A stretch of 64,000 nt of DNA from Xanthobacter sp. NM-25 (lineage in GTDB: Bacteria; Pseudomonadota; Alphaproteobacteria; Rhizobiales; Xanthobacteraceae), in NCBI RefSeq assembly GCF_022138605.1, contig NZ_JACBFS010000001.1:310001-374000 (forward strand), read 5' to 3'. The position numbers and the translations under genes were made by a program. The notes beneath the pieces are model-generated. The model searched no databases. It saw only the letters and a program-made list of their open reading frames with translations, and was not told where the DNA came from. Position 1 is the stretch's first letter. Every line of letters starts with the position of its first letter. Below are positions 42,049 to 53,038 of this stretch, piece by piece.

Positions 42049-42939
42049 ATGCAGATTGGATTGCAGGTCGGGTTCATCGGGTTGGGCCAGATGGGTTCGG
42101 GCATGGCCCGCAACCTCATGAAGGCCGGCCATACCGTCACCGTCTTCAACCGCACCCCGGCCAAGGCCGAGGCCCTGGTGGCCGAGGGGGCGCGCCGCGC
42201 CGCCACCGTCGCCGATGCCTGCCGGGGCGCCGCGGTGGTGACCATGTTGGCCCACGATGCGGCCGCCGAAGAGGTGGTGTTCGGCGCCGAAGGGCTGCTC
42301 GCCACTTTGCCCAAGGGCGCCGTGCACGTCTCCGCCAGCACCATCTCCGTCGCCTTGTCGGAGCGGCTCGCCGCCGCCCACGCGGCCGCCGGCCAGCTCT
42401 ATCTCTCCGCCCCGGTGTTCGGCCGGCCCGACGTGGCGGCCGCGGGCAACCTGTTCGTGGTGGCCGCCGGCGCGACAGCGGCGCTCGATGCCGCCCAGCC
42501 GCTGCTCGACGCCATGGGCCAGAAAACCTTCGTGGTGGCGCAGGAGCCGAGCCGCGCCAATCTCATCAAGCTTTCCGGCAATTTCCTCATCGCCTGCGTC
42601 ATCGAATCCCTCGGCGAGGCGATGGCGCTGGTGGGCAAGGCGGGGCTCGACAAGACCCAATATCTGGAGCTGCTCACCACCACCTTGTTCGGCGCGCCGG
42701 TCTACAAGAATTACGGCCGCCTGCTGGCGGAGCCCGGCGACGCGCCGGTGGGCTTTGCCGCGCCGCTCGGCCTCAAGGACATCAAGCTGGCGCTCGCCGC
42801 CGCCGAGGCGCTGGAAGTGCCGCTGCCTCTGGCGAGCCTGCTGCGCGACCGCTTCCTCACCCTGCTCGCCACCGGCGGCGCCGATCAGGACTGGTCCGCA
42901 ATCGGCCGCCTCGCCGCCCGCGATTCCGGGCAACCCTGA
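42049..42939 (+). CDS. 3-hydroxyisobutyrate dehydrogenase-family NAD(P) oxidoreductase
   Basis: A 296-residue beta-hydroxyacid dehydrogenase. The N-terminal Rossmann loop is GFIGLGQMGSGMA. An Asp/Ser-type substrate region follows, then the catalytic-Lys stretch NLIKLSGNF and an all-helical C-terminal domain. Members reduce or oxidise 3-hydroxyisobutyrate, tartronate semialdehyde or succinic semialdehyde. The SAPVFGRPD motif resembles the glyoxylate/succinic semialdehyde reductase branch. GGAGAGG precedes ATG 42049 by about 9 bases. The aldo/keto reductase gene follows by 30 bases. Confidence 0.88.
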   Translation: MQIGLQVGFIGLGQMGSGMARNLMKAGHTVTVFNRTPAKAEALVAEGARRAATVADACRGAAVVTMLAHDAAAEEVVFGAEGLLATLPKGAVHVSASTISVALSERLAAAHAAAGQLYLSAPVFGRPDVAAAGNLFVVAAGATAALDAAQPLLDAMGQKTFVVAQEPSRANLIKLSGNFLIACVIESLGEAMALVGKAGLDKTQYLELLTTTLFGAPVYKNYGRLLAEPGDAPVGFAAPLGLKDIKLALAAAEALEVPLPLASLLRDRFLTLLATGGADQDWSAIGRLAARDSGQP

Positions 42940-42969
42940 TCCCGTCCTGACCCACAAGGAGACATTGCC

Positions 42970-43968
42970 ATGGAGCAAATCGAGATCGGCACCAGCGGCC
43001 TCGCCACCTCCCGCATCGGCCTCGGCACCTGGGCCATCGGCGGCTGGATGTGGGGCGGCTCCGACGAGAAGGACGCCATCGCCACCATCCGCTCCGCCGT
43101 GGAGCGCGGCATCACCTTGATCGACACCGCCCCGGTCTATGGCTTCGGCCGTTCGGAAGAGATCGTCGGCAAGGCGCTCACCGGCGGGCTCAGGGACAAG
43201 GTGCAGATCGCCACCAAGGTCGGCCTTGCCTGGGCCGACGGCAAGGTGTTCCGCGACAGCCGGCCGGCCCGCATCCGCGCCGAGATCGAAGACTCCCTGC
43301 GCCGGCTCGGCACCGATGTCATCGACCTTTATCAGGTGCATTGGCCGGATCTGGAGACGCCGTTCGAGGACACCGCCCGCACCCTGGACGCCCTGCGCCA
43401 GGAGGGGAAGATCCGCGCCATCGGCGTCTCCAATTACGCGCCGGCGCAGATGGAGGCCTTCCGCGCGGTGGCGCAGCTCGATGCGGTGCAACCGCCTTAC
43501 AATCTGTTCGAGCGGGAGATCGAGGCGGATGTGCTGCCCTATGCGACGCGCACCGGCCTCACCGTGCTCAGCTATGGCGCCTTGTGCCGGGGTTTGCTCT
43601 CCGGTCGCATGAGCGCCACCACCACCTTCGAGGGCGACGACCTACGCAAGGTGGACCCCAAGTTCACCCCGCCGCGCTTTGCCCAATATCTCGCGGCGGT
43701 GGAGGAGCTGAAGGCGCTGGCCAAGGTGCGCTATGGCAAATCGGTGCTGGCACTGGCCCTGCGCTGGGTGCTGGACCAGGGGCCGACCATCGCCTTGTGG
43801 GGTGCCCGCCACCCCGGCCAGTTGGACCCGGTGGGTGACGTGGATGGCTTCCATATCGACGCCGACACCAAGGCTGAGATCGACACCATCCTGGCCCGCA
43901 CGGTGACCGATCCCGTCTCCCCGGCCTTCATGGCGCCGCCCACCCGGCGCCCCGCCGGCACCCCCTGA
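42970..43968 (+). CDS. Aldo/keto reductase
   Basis: A 332-residue TIM-barrel reductase. The catalytic tetrad is visible as DTAPVYGFGRSE (Asp and Tyr), IATKVGL (Lys) and QVHWPD (His). The NADPH-binding C-terminal part contains KSVLALALRWVL. Members reduce aldehydes and ketones with NADPH; the substrate is unknown. It is 30 bases after the preceding dehydrogenase, so both may act on one pathway. AAGGAG lies upstream of ATG 42970. Confidence 0.93.
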   Translation: MEQIEIGTSGLATSRIGLGTWAIGGWMWGGSDEKDAIATIRSAVERGITLIDTAPVYGFGRSEEIVGKALTGGLRDKVQIATKVGLAWADGKVFRDSRPARIRAEIEDSLRRLGTDVIDLYQVHWPDLETPFEDTARTLDALRQEGKIRAIGVSNYAPAQMEAFRAVAQLDAVQPPYNLFEREIEADVLPYATRTGLTVLSYGALCRGLLSGRMSATTTFEGDDLRKVDPKFTPPRFAQYLAAVEELKALAKVRYGKSVLALALRWVLDQGPTIALWGARHPGQLDPVGDVDGFHIDADTKAEIDTILARTVTDPVSPAFMAPPTRRPAGTP

Positions 43969-44003
43969 GGCTCAGCCGCCCCGCATCAAGCGGGGCGGCG
44001 CCC

Positions 44004-45977
44004 TCAATGGCTCTGGTCCACCAGGCGGAAGGCCCGGGCCAGCACTTCCCCATTGTCCTCCTGCAGCCGGGCCATGTGGGCCAGCTCCTCGCCGATGGCA
44101 TCGGCGAGCACCGCGGCGGCGGGGGATGTGGGGCGCGGCGGCAGTGGCAGGCCCGCGCGCTCCGCCGGTGTCGCTGCCACATAGACGGCAAGCGCCTCCA
44201 AGGCGGCGGCGTCGTCGGGCGGCAGGGCGGGCCACCCGCCCCCGGCATAGGTGGTCACGTGATCGCAAATCCGCTCGGCCACGGCGATCAGCGGAAACCA
44301 GGCGGCCGCCTCGGTGCTTGCGGGCGGCGGCTCCATGGCCGCCGTGCGCAGGTGGCCCCGCATGTCCGCCAGCTGGCCATAGGCCTGCCAGCGATATGCG
44401 GCGAGGCTCGCCGCCGAGGCCGCCGGCTTCAGCGCGCAGGCGGCGCGCAGATAATCAGCCAACGCACTCTTCGCGCCCTGGAAGGTCTTGGCCAGATGCC
44501 GGGATTGGGTGCGGGGCCATAGGAAATAGCCGAACACCAGAACGATGAGGCCACCGATCGCGGTGTCCACAACGCGCTGCACGGCATAATCCACGTTGCG
44601 CGGCCCGGGTTCGATAATGTCCACCAGCAGCAACACCAGCGGCGTCAGCGCCACCGCCTGCACCACATAGGAATAGCGCTTGGCCCAGGGCAGCACCGCC
44701 GCGAACAGCGCCAGCACCAGCACGATGCCCTGGCCCTTGGGCACCAACAGCAGGGCCGCCACCCCGAGCGCCGCGCCTCCCATGGTGCCGACGGTACGCA
44801 GCACGGCCCGGGCGAAGATGGAGCCCAGATCCGGCTTCATCACGAGCGCGACGGTCAGCGGAATCCAGAACCAGTGGTTTTCGCGATCCAGCCAGTGCGC
44901 TGCATAGGCGAGGCCCATGCACAGGCCCAGCGCCAGCGCCGCACGGACCGCATCGGCGCCGGGCGCGAGCCGACCCAGCCAGCCGCTCCAATCGTGTCGG
45001 GCCGGGGCGCCGGAAGGGGGCGCCACCGGCCCGCCATCCGCCCGGCCGACCACGGCCTCCACCAGATCCTCCGCCGCCGCAATCAACCGATCGCCGCCGG
45101 AACGGCGCGCACCGTCATCGCCCGCGGCACCGGCAAGCAGCACGTCACGCGCACGGAGTAGCGTGGTGCGATCGGCGGTGGCCATCAGCGCGGCGAACAC
45201 CGCGTCGCAGCGCTGCACCAGCACCGCCAGATGATCGGCGGCGCTGCTGCGGCCGACATTGCCCGACTGCACCTCCATCATCACCGTGGTGAGGCCACGA
45301 TAGGCATCGGTGACCTGTGTGCGGGCGGCTTCCACGCGGCTGGCGTCCTCCCGCTCACCGGCGAGCGCTGCGGCCAGTTGCGCGAGCGCGCGCAGCGCCG
45401 CGGTCGTCGCCTGGTGCTGCGGGCGCTCCCGCGCCACCAGCGCCTGCACGCCCAGCGCCGCCACATAGAACACGACGCCGACGAGGTAGAGCAGGCTCAG
45501 CCGCCAGTAGGGCCCGATATCGGGAACACCGATGGCGATGGAGGCCAGCAGCAAAGCCTGCATGACGCCAATGGACCAGACCGCGCCATAGCTGCTGAGC
45601 AGGCCCGCCACCACGCCGAGAACGGCCATCGCCGCCACCACCGCGCCCCAGGGCAGAACGGTGAGATAGCCGGCCAGAAAGCCCAGCGCGCCGATGACGC
45701 CGGACAGCACCAGGAAGCGGGCGGAGAAGCGGTAGCCGCCGACAGGCTCGCCCGCCGTCATCATCAGCGCTGACAGGGACACCCACATGCCCGTGGTGGT
45801 GGCATCGAAAGCATAGCCCAGGGAGAACGGCAAACCGATGCAGAACGCCGCCCGAATCGCCTTGCCCCAGAGCCACGGCGCCGGCTTGCTCCGCGCCAGT
45901 TCCCTCAGCCATGACCCCGGATGCGAAAACCCGCGGCTCTTGTCCTCCGCCGCCGTGGCGGCCCGTTCTGCGTCCAT
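44004..45977 (-). CDS. FUSC-family inner-membrane protein
   Basis: A 657-residue protein with two blocks of about five to six membrane helices, at roughly 38-185 and 335-475, each followed by a soluble helical part. That is the duplicated FUSC (YccS/AaeB-like) layout. The second block includes LDRENHWFWIPLTVALVMKPD, and the HLAKTFQGAK region follows it. Some relatives export aromatic acids or fusaric acid; the cargo here is unknown. It converges on the aldo/keto reductase gene (35-base gap). Confidence 0.85.
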   Translation of the reverse strand: MDAERAATAAEDKSRGFSHPGSWLRELARSKPAPWLWGKAIRAAFCIGLPFSLGYAFDATTTGMWVSLSALMMTAGEPVGGYRFSARFLVLSGVIGALGFLAGYLTVLPWGAVVAAMAVLGVVAGLLSSYGAVWSIGVMQALLLASIAIGVPDIGPYWRLSLLYLVGVVFYVAALGVQALVARERPQHQATTAALRALAQLAAALAGEREDASRVEAARTQVTDAYRGLTTVMMEVQSGNVGRSSAADHLAVLVQRCDAVFAALMATADRTTLLRARDVLLAGAAGDDGARRSGGDRLIAAAEDLVEAVVGRADGGPVAPPSGAPARHDWSGWLGRLAPGADAVRAALALGLCMGLAYAAHWLDRENHWFWIPLTVALVMKPDLGSIFARAVLRTVGTMGGAALGVAALLLVPKGQGIVLVLALFAAVLPWAKRYSYVVQAVALTPLVLLLVDIIEPGPRNVDYAVQRVVDTAIGGLIVLVFGYFLWPRTQSRHLAKTFQGAKSALADYLRAACALKPAASAASLAAYRWQAYGQLADMRGHLRTAAMEPPPASTEAAAWFPLIAVAERICDHVTTYAGGGWPALPPDDAAALEALAVYVAATPAERAGLPLPPRPTSPAAAVLADAIGEELAHMARLQEDNGEVLARAFRLVDQSH

Positions 45978-46068
45978 CCCTGCCCTCTACGCGCTGCAGC
46001 CGAACCCAGAGGTTATATGAAACCATGCGCCTTGTCCCCGCGCCGGGGCGATCACCCATGGATGAGCA

Positions 46069-46099
46069 CAAAAAACCCGGCTGGCACAAGCCAGCCGGG
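46069..46099 (-). terminator. Intrinsic terminator of thiC
   Basis: On the minus strand a perfect 10-bp stem (46090-46099 with 46076-46085, 4-base loop) is followed by a run of T. It lies 30 bases past the thiC stop. Confidence 0.9.
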
Positions 46100-46129
46100 C
46101 CATCACACGCGCGAATGCGCGGACCGCGC

Positions 46130-48001
<1,872 letters not shown>

Positions 48002-48084
48002 GGCGCATCCTCTCTGACACGAGCGATCCGCACTCGATTGGGGCAGATTGGGTGCCGGCGCGCGACAACGCGCGAATGCCGCAG

Positions 48085-48180
48085 GTTCCCGTCCCTCCGC
48101 CGGTATGAGCCGGATCAGGTTCAAGGGTCAGGGCGGCGCGCCCAATCTCAGCCCCCGAACTCGGGGCCCCCCTCGGAACG
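48085..48180 (-). promoter_or_regulatory. TPP (THI-box) riboswitch
   Basis: On the minus strand the conserved THI elements appear in order: closing stem GTTCC, then GGGGGCTGAGATT, CCTGACCC, TTGAACCTGATC and GGCTCATACCGGCGGAGGGA, and the pairing GGAAC. It precedes thiC and binds thiamine pyrophosphate. The ligand-binding CUGAGA and ACCUGA cores are intact. Confidence 0.97.
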
Positions 48181-48326
48181 CTGCAACTGTCAGGGGCTGG
48201 CGCGGCTTTGTCAATGTGGGCGTAGGGGAAGCTGCCCAAGTCCGGGGCCTTGACCCATTGCCGGTGCAGGGCTCAAACACAAGCCGGGCGCGCCGGGCCG
48301 CGTCCGCCAGCGCGCGAGGACATTTC

Positions 48327-48887
48327 ATGGACGTGAAGACCTTCGACATTCCCGATGTGAAGCTCGTGACACCGAAGCGGTTCGGGGACCATCGCGGCTT
48401 TTTCAGTGAGACGTGGAGTGATCGCGCCTTCCGCGCCGAAGTGGCCGACATGGGCTTCGTGCAGGACAACCACTCACTCTCGGCCCAGAAGGGCACACTG
48501 CGCGGCCTGCATTATCAGAAGCCCCCGACCGCCCAGGGCAAGCTGGTGCGCGTGGTGCGCGGCGCCATCTTCGACGTGGCCGTGGACATCCGCCATGGCT
48601 CCCCCACCTTCGGCCGCCACGTAGCGGTGACCTTGGATGCGGTCACCGGCGCCCAATTGTGGGTTCCGCCCGGCTTCCTGCATGCGTTCTGCACGCTGGA
48701 GGAGAATTGCGAGGTGGTCTACAAGGTGACCGACTATTACAGCGCCGCCGATGATGGCGGCGTCGCCTGGGACGATCCCGATATCGGCATCGCCTGGCCG
48801 GTCGCCGCCGCGGAGGTGGTGCTTTCCGACAAGGACCGCAAGCATCCCCGGCTGAAGGACCTGCCGCCGCTGTTCCGCTACGGCTGA
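48327..48887 (+). CDS. rfbC: dTDP-4-dehydrorhamnose 3,5-epimerase (RmlC-type)
   Basis: A 186-residue cupin enzyme. LRGLHYQKPP carries the catalytic His, and VDIRHGSPTFG, WVPPGFLHAF and KVTDYYSAADD are the other family motifs. RmlC epimerises C3 and C5 of the dTDP-4-keto-6-deoxyglucose intermediate in dTDP-rhamnose synthesis. No rmlA, rmlB or rmlD gene is near. ATG 48327 has GAGGA 7 bases upstream. A specialised epimerase for another deoxysugar is possible, but the motifs are standard. Confidence 0.93.
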   Translation: MDVKTFDIPDVKLVTPKRFGDHRGFFSETWSDRAFRAEVADMGFVQDNHSLSAQKGTLRGLHYQKPPTAQGKLVRVVRGAIFDVAVDIRHGSPTFGRHVAVTLDAVTGAQLWVPPGFLHAFCTLEENCEVVYKVTDYYSAADDGGVAWDDPDIGIAWPVAAAEVVLSDKDRKHPRLKDLPPLFRYG

Positions 48888-48932
48888 GCCGCGCGCACCG
48901 ACGCTTCCCGTGGACCGGCGCCCCGCGCCGGT

Positions 48933-49280
48933 CTAGCCGCCGAAGGCGAGGATCGCGCCCACCAGCAGGGCCTCGCCTACCAGCACCCCGACGAACACCG
49001 AGCGGCGCGTGAGCATGAAGGCGAGCACGCCGCCCGCCACCGCCGCCAGGCGCACCGCCAGCGGCACCACCTGCAGCGGCGCGGCGGGATCGAACAGCAG
49101 GCGCGCCACCACCGCCGCCAGCAGCGCCGCGGCCACCGCCTTCACCCACAGAAAGACCTCGCTACCCGCCTCCACCCGGCGGCCAGCCAACACCGCCAGG
49201 GTGCGCCACACCTCGGTGGGCAAGAACCCCACCAGCACGACGATGAGGATGGCGGCGCCCTCGCCCAGCTGCCAGCTCAT
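48933..49280 (-). CDS. azlD: AzlD-family branched-chain amino-acid exporter subunit
   Basis: A 115-residue inner-membrane protein with about four hydrophobic segments. AzlD-like features are FLPTEVWRTLAVLAGRR near the start and RRSVFVGVLVGEALL near the end. With AzlC it exports branched-chain amino acids or analogues. Its ATG overlaps the azlC stop by 4 bases, so the two are translationally coupled. Confidence 0.88.
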   Translation of the reverse strand: MSWQLGEGAAILIVVLVGFLPTEVWRTLAVLAGRRVEAGSEVFLWVKAVAAALLAAVVARLLFDPAAPLQVVPLAVRLAAVAGGVLAFMLTRRSVFVGVLVGEALLVGAILAFGG

Positions 49281-50044
49281 GCGCGCCCCCGTCGCAGCCG
49301 GCCGGCCACATAAGCCAGCGAACCGCCCCCGACCCCGGCGATGAGCAGATCAAGCCCGCCATCGAGGCCAAGAGCGAAAGGCATGATGAGGAAGCCCGCC
49401 GCCAGCGCCAGCCAATCGGTGAACCCCACCGCATTGCGCACCATCAGCACCGAGAACGACAACGGCGTGAGGAAGAGGAAGGCCGCCGCAATGGGTCCCG
49501 GCAGGCTGCCGGCGATGAGATAGCCCACGGCGGTGCCGGTGACGCTCACCGACAGCAGCATGTTGCCGAGGCCCAGGGTGAACGGCACCCGGGCTTCCCC
49601 GGGCAGATGGGGCAGCAGGCGCAGGCCCTCCAGCCACAGGGTCATGGCCACATAATGGGAGCAGAGGAGCTCGGCGAACACGTTGCGACGCGGCCCGCGC
49701 ATATAGGGCGCCACCGAGACCACCATGGGCAGCAGCCGCATGGACGACAGGCCGATGGCCAGCGCCAGGGCCGGCAGCGCCGTGCCGGCCACCAGCCCTC
49801 CCACCAGAATGACCTGCGCCGGCAGGGCCCAGATGAGCAGGGTGGACAACAGACCCGCACCGAGCGGAAAATTCACCCCCTGCAGCAGCGCGCCAAAGCC
49901 CGTGTAGCTGGCGAACAGCACCAGCGCCGGCACTGAGATGCCGTGGCGCATGCCATTCAAGAACCAGCCCGGCGCCGAGCGGTGGCGCGGGCCCGGATGG
50001 GGCGCGGAAGACGGCGGCTCAGGGGAGGAAATCAGGCTGGACAT
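49277..50044 (-). CDS. azlC: AzlC-family branched-chain amino-acid exporter subunit
   Basis: A 255-residue protein with about six to seven membrane segments after a Pro/Ser-rich N-terminus. It has the family stretch FASYTGFGALLQGVNFPL, and RLLPMVVSVAPYMRG in the middle. AzlC is the large subunit of the AzlCD exporter. ATG 50044 opens MSSLISSPEPPSS. It is divergent from pabB with about 140 bases between starts, which must hold both promoters. Confidence 0.9.
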   Translation of the reverse strand: MSSLISSPEPPSSAPHPGPRHRSAPGWFLNGMRHGISVPALVLFASYTGFGALLQGVNFPLGAGLLSTLLIWALPAQVILVGGLVAGTALPALALAIGLSSMRLLPMVVSVAPYMRGPRRNVFAELLCSHYVAMTLWLEGLRLLPHLPGEARVPFTLGLGNMLLSVSVTGTAVGYLIAGSLPGPIAAAFLFLTPLSFSVLMVRNAVGFTDWLALAAGFLIMPFALGLDGGLDLLIAGVGGGSLAYVAGRLRRGRA

Positions 50045-50187
50045 CTCGGGTCTTGGCGACAGCTGAAAACAAATGGAGGAGAGGCCTCGTAAGGGAGCCA
50101 TATCATTTACATGGGAGTGCCGACAGGCACACTTTGCGCAGAGCTGGCCACGCCCGCCATGCAGCCGACCGGCGCGCGCCGAACCGG

Positions 50188-51648
50188 ATGTTGCCGCAGG
50201 GGCGTGGCTCGGCCATCCTTGGCATTCTCGCTCGAATCGGTCGCCTGCCCGTGCTTTGCCTCGACTTTCCCTATCGCGACCCGTTCGCCGTCTTCCACGC
50301 CTTTGCCGACGCTCCCTTCTGCGCGTTCCTCGACAGCGCCGCCACGGGGGACGCCCGCGCCCGCTATTCCTACATCGTTGCAGACCCCTATGGGGTGATC
50401 ACCGCCGATGCCGCGGGCACGCGGATCGACGGCCGCGCGGTGCCGACGGACCCGTTCGCGGCGCTCGCCGCCGCCCTACGGATTCCCGCATCGGCCCGCC
50501 CGGTCGACGGGCCCGTGCCCTTCCTGGGCGGCGCGGTGGGCTTCCTCGGCTACGAACTCGGCCGCCACCTGGAGCGGCTGCCCCCGCCCCGTGCGGGTCA
50601 TCCGCCGATCCCCGAAATGGCCATCGGCCTTTATGACGTGGTGCTGGCGTTCGACCACCAGCAGCAGCGCGCCTGGCTTTTGTCCAGCGGCCTGCCGGAA
50701 ACGACGGCGGACGCCCGCGCCCGGCGCGCCGAAGCCCGCGCCGAAGCCATGATGGCCCGTCTCCAGTCCGCGCCCCTGGCCACACCGGCACCCGACTGGT
50801 CGGTGACCGCGGATTTCACGCCCGACCAGCCCCGCGCTGCGGTGGAAGCGTCGATCCAGCGGGTCATCGACGCCATTTATGCCGGAGACATCTTCCAGGC
50901 CAATCTCACCCAGCAGATGCGCGCACCCGTACCCGCAGGCCTGGACGACCTCACCCTCTATGCCCGCCTGCGCGCCACCAGCCCGACGCCGTTCGCCGCC
51001 TTCCTACGCTGCGGCACCGATTTCGCCGTGCTCAGCGCCTCGCCGGAACGCTTCCTGAGCTTGAGCGCCGACGGCCGGGTGGAGACCCGCCCCATCAAGG
51101 GCACCCGCCGGCGCGCCGCCGATCCGCAGGCCGACCAGGCCCTCGCCGCCGCCCTGCAGCGCTCGGTGAAGGACCGCGCGGAAAACCTGATGATCGTCGA
51201 CCTCATGCGCAACGATCTCTCCCGCGTGAGCGTGGTGGGCAGTGTGAAGGTGCCGGCGCTGTGCGCGCTGGAAACCTTCTCCAGCGTCCATCATCTGGTT
51301 TCGGTGGTGGAAAGCCGGCTGAAGCCGGGGCTGGGGCCGGTGGATCTGCTCACCGCCTGCTTCCCCGGCGGCTCCATCACTGGCGCCCCGAAGATCCGCG
51401 CCATGGAGATCATTCATGAGCTGGAGCCGTTTCCGCGCGGCGTCTATTGCGGCTCCATCGCCTGGATCGGCTTCAACGGCGCCATGGATTCCTCCATCGT
51501 CATCCGCACCATCACCCGTGCGGGCGAGACCCTGCTGGCCCATGCGGGGGGCGGCATCGTCGCCGATTCCGACCCGGCCGACGAATATGAGGAAAGCCTC
51601 GTGAAGCTCGCCCCCATGCGGCGCGCCCTGTCCGGAGAGCGGCCATGA
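50188..51648 (+). CDS. pabB: Aminodeoxychorismate synthase component I
   Basis: A 486-residue chorismate-utilising enzyme. The N-terminal part has GGAVGFLGYELGRHLE. The C-terminal catalytic part has RPIKGTRRR, DLMRNDLSRV and GSITGAPKIRAMEI. The Lys in PIKGT separates PabB from anthranilate synthase TrpE (PIAGT). It makes 4-amino-4-deoxychorismate with a glutaminase partner (PabA), which is not seen here. Its stop overlaps the next gene's ATG by 4 bases. ATG 50188 is the likely start; an earlier one at 50053 overlaps the azlC promoter region. Confidence 0.93.
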   Translation: MLPQGRGSAILGILARIGRLPVLCLDFPYRDPFAVFHAFADAPFCAFLDSAATGDARARYSYIVADPYGVITADAAGTRIDGRAVPTDPFAALAAALRIPASARPVDGPVPFLGGAVGFLGYELGRHLERLPPPRAGHPPIPEMAIGLYDVVLAFDHQQQRAWLLSSGLPETTADARARRAEARAEAMMARLQSAPLATPAPDWSVTADFTPDQPRAAVEASIQRVIDAIYAGDIFQANLTQQMRAPVPAGLDDLTLYARLRATSPTPFAAFLRCGTDFAVLSASPERFLSLSADGRVETRPIKGTRRRAADPQADQALAAALQRSVKDRAENLMIVDLMRNDLSRVSVVGSVKVPALCALETFSSVHHLVSVVESRLKPGLGPVDLLTACFPGGSITGAPKIRAMEIIHELEPFPRGVYCGSIAWIGFNGAMDSSIVIRTITRAGETLLAHAGGGIVADSDPADEYEESLVKLAPMRRALSGERP

Positions 51649-52436
51649 AGCTGTTCCTCAACGGCGCCCTGATAAACCCCGAAGAGGCCCATATCGCCCC
51701 CGGCGATCGCGGCTTCACCCTGGGCGACGGCCTGTTCGAGACCCTGCGGGTGCGGGGCGGCTTCCTGCGCCGCCTGCCGGCGCACCTCGCCCGCCTCACC
51801 CGCGGCGCCGCGGTGCTGGGCCTGCCCCTGCCGGCGCTGGATTTCGGCGCGGCGCTGGAACAGGTGCGCGCCGCAAACGGCCTCGACAACGGGGTGCTGC
51901 GCCTGACGGTGACACGGGGTAGCGGGCCACGCGGGGTGCTGCCGCCCGTGGAGCCGCACCCCACCGTGCTCATCACCGCCGCCCCCATGACGGAGCCGCC
52001 ACCGCCGGCGCGGCTCATCATCGCCAGCGTCACCCGCCGCAACGAGCGCTCGCCGCTGGCGCAGGTGAAATCGCTCAATTATCTCGACAATATCCTCGCC
52101 CGCCAGGAAGCGGCGCGGGCCGGCGCCGATGACGCGCTGCTGCTCAATACCCAGGAGCGCCTGGCCGAAAGCAGCATCGCCAACCTGTTCGCGGTGATCG
52201 ACGGGCGGCTCGTCACCCCGCCCCTGTCGGAGGGCGCCCTGCCCGGCATCATGCGTGCCGCGGTGAAGGCGCAGGGCGCCGAGGAACGGCCGCTGACGGC
52301 CGCCGATCTCGCCCTGGCCGACGAGATCTTCCTCACGTCCAGCCTCGGCATCCGTCCGGTGGCGCATCTCGCCGGCCGCGACTACAGCCTTTTCCCCGTG
52401 GCCGAGCGCCTCTCCGCCCACCTGGGGGAAGGGTGA
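51645..52436 (+). CDS. pabC: Class IV aminotransferase, probable aminodeoxychorismate lyase
   Basis: A 263-residue PLP fold-IV enzyme. It has GDRGFTLGDGLFETLR at the N-terminus, the PLP-Lys motif QVKSLNYLDNILARQEA, and SSIANLFAVIDG then LPGIMR for cofactor phosphate contacts. Overlap with pabB points to PabC, which releases pyruvate from aminodeoxychorismate to give p-aminobenzoate for folate. D-amino-acid or branched-chain aminotransferase activity cannot be excluded by motif alone. Confidence 0.87.
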   Translation: MKLFLNGALINPEEAHIAPGDRGFTLGDGLFETLRVRGGFLRRLPAHLARLTRGAAVLGLPLPALDFGAALEQVRAANGLDNGVLRLTVTRGSGPRGVLPPVEPHPTVLITAAPMTEPPPPARLIIASVTRRNERSPLAQVKSLNYLDNILARQEAARAGADDALLLNTQERLAESSIANLFAVIDGRLVTPPLSEGALPGIMRAAVKAQGAEERPLTAADLALADEIFLTSSLGIRPVAHLAGRDYSLFPVAERLSAHLGEG

Positions 52437-53038
52437 CCACGCCCCCCACATTGACGACCCCACGGCTGCTGTTGCGCCCGTGGCGGGACGCCGATCGCGA
52501 CGCCCTATGGGCCATGCAATCCGATCCGCAGGTGATGGAATTCCTGATGCCGGTGGCGGACCGGGCTGCCAGCGACGCGGTTGCCGATCGCATTGCCCGC
52601 CATTTCGCCGATCACGGCTTCGGCCTTTGGGTGGTGGAGGTGCCGGGGGTGACCGCGTTCGCCGGCTATACCGGCCTGGTGCACGTGCCCTATGCGGCGC
52701 ATTTCACCCCCGCCATCGAGGTGGGCTGGCGCTTCCTGCGCCATTCGTGGGGCCACGGCTACGCCACCGAGGCCGCCCGCGCCTGCCTCGGCTTCGGCTT
52801 TGAGAGGCTCGGGCTGGAGGAGATCGTCGCCATCACCGTGCCCAGCAATCGCCGCTCACGGGCGGTCATGGAACGGCTGGGGATGACCCACGATCCGCGC
52901 GACGATTTCGACATGCCCACCGTGCCCGTCGGCCATCCGCTGCGCCACCACGTGCTCTACCGCATGAGCCGCGAGGCGCCGGAGCCCGACGCCAGCGCGG
53001 CGCCGCACGATCAGCGCAGACCGGTGCCTGCGCCATAG
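52433..53038 (+). CDS. GNAT N-acetyltransferase (RimJ/RimL-like)
   Basis: A 201-residue acetyltransferase of the Acetyltransf_3 type. TPRLLLRPWRDADRDALW is the N-terminal signature, EVGWRFLRHSWGHGYATEAA is the acetyl-CoA loop, and IVAITVPSNRRSRAVMERLGM is the last beta-strand/helix. Relatives acetylate ribosomal proteins or small molecules; the target is unknown. The GTG start overlaps the pabC stop by 4 bases, making a three-gene chain. Its 3' end overlaps the next convergent gene by 28 bases. Confidence 0.85.
   Translation: MTTPPTLTTPRLLLRPWRDADRDALWAMQSDPQVMEFLMPVADRAASDAVADRIARHFADHGFGLWVVEVPGVTAFAGYTGLVHVPYAAHFTPAIEVGWRFLRHSWGHGYATEAARACLGFGFERLGLEEIVAITVPSNRRSRAVMERLGMTHDPRDDFDMPTVPVGHPLRHHVLYRMSREAPEPDASAAPHDQRRPVPAP

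Noticed and set aside
48002..48124. In-frame extension of thiC upstream
   Set aside because: It reads through the TPP riboswitch; the ThiC N-terminus begins at 48001.
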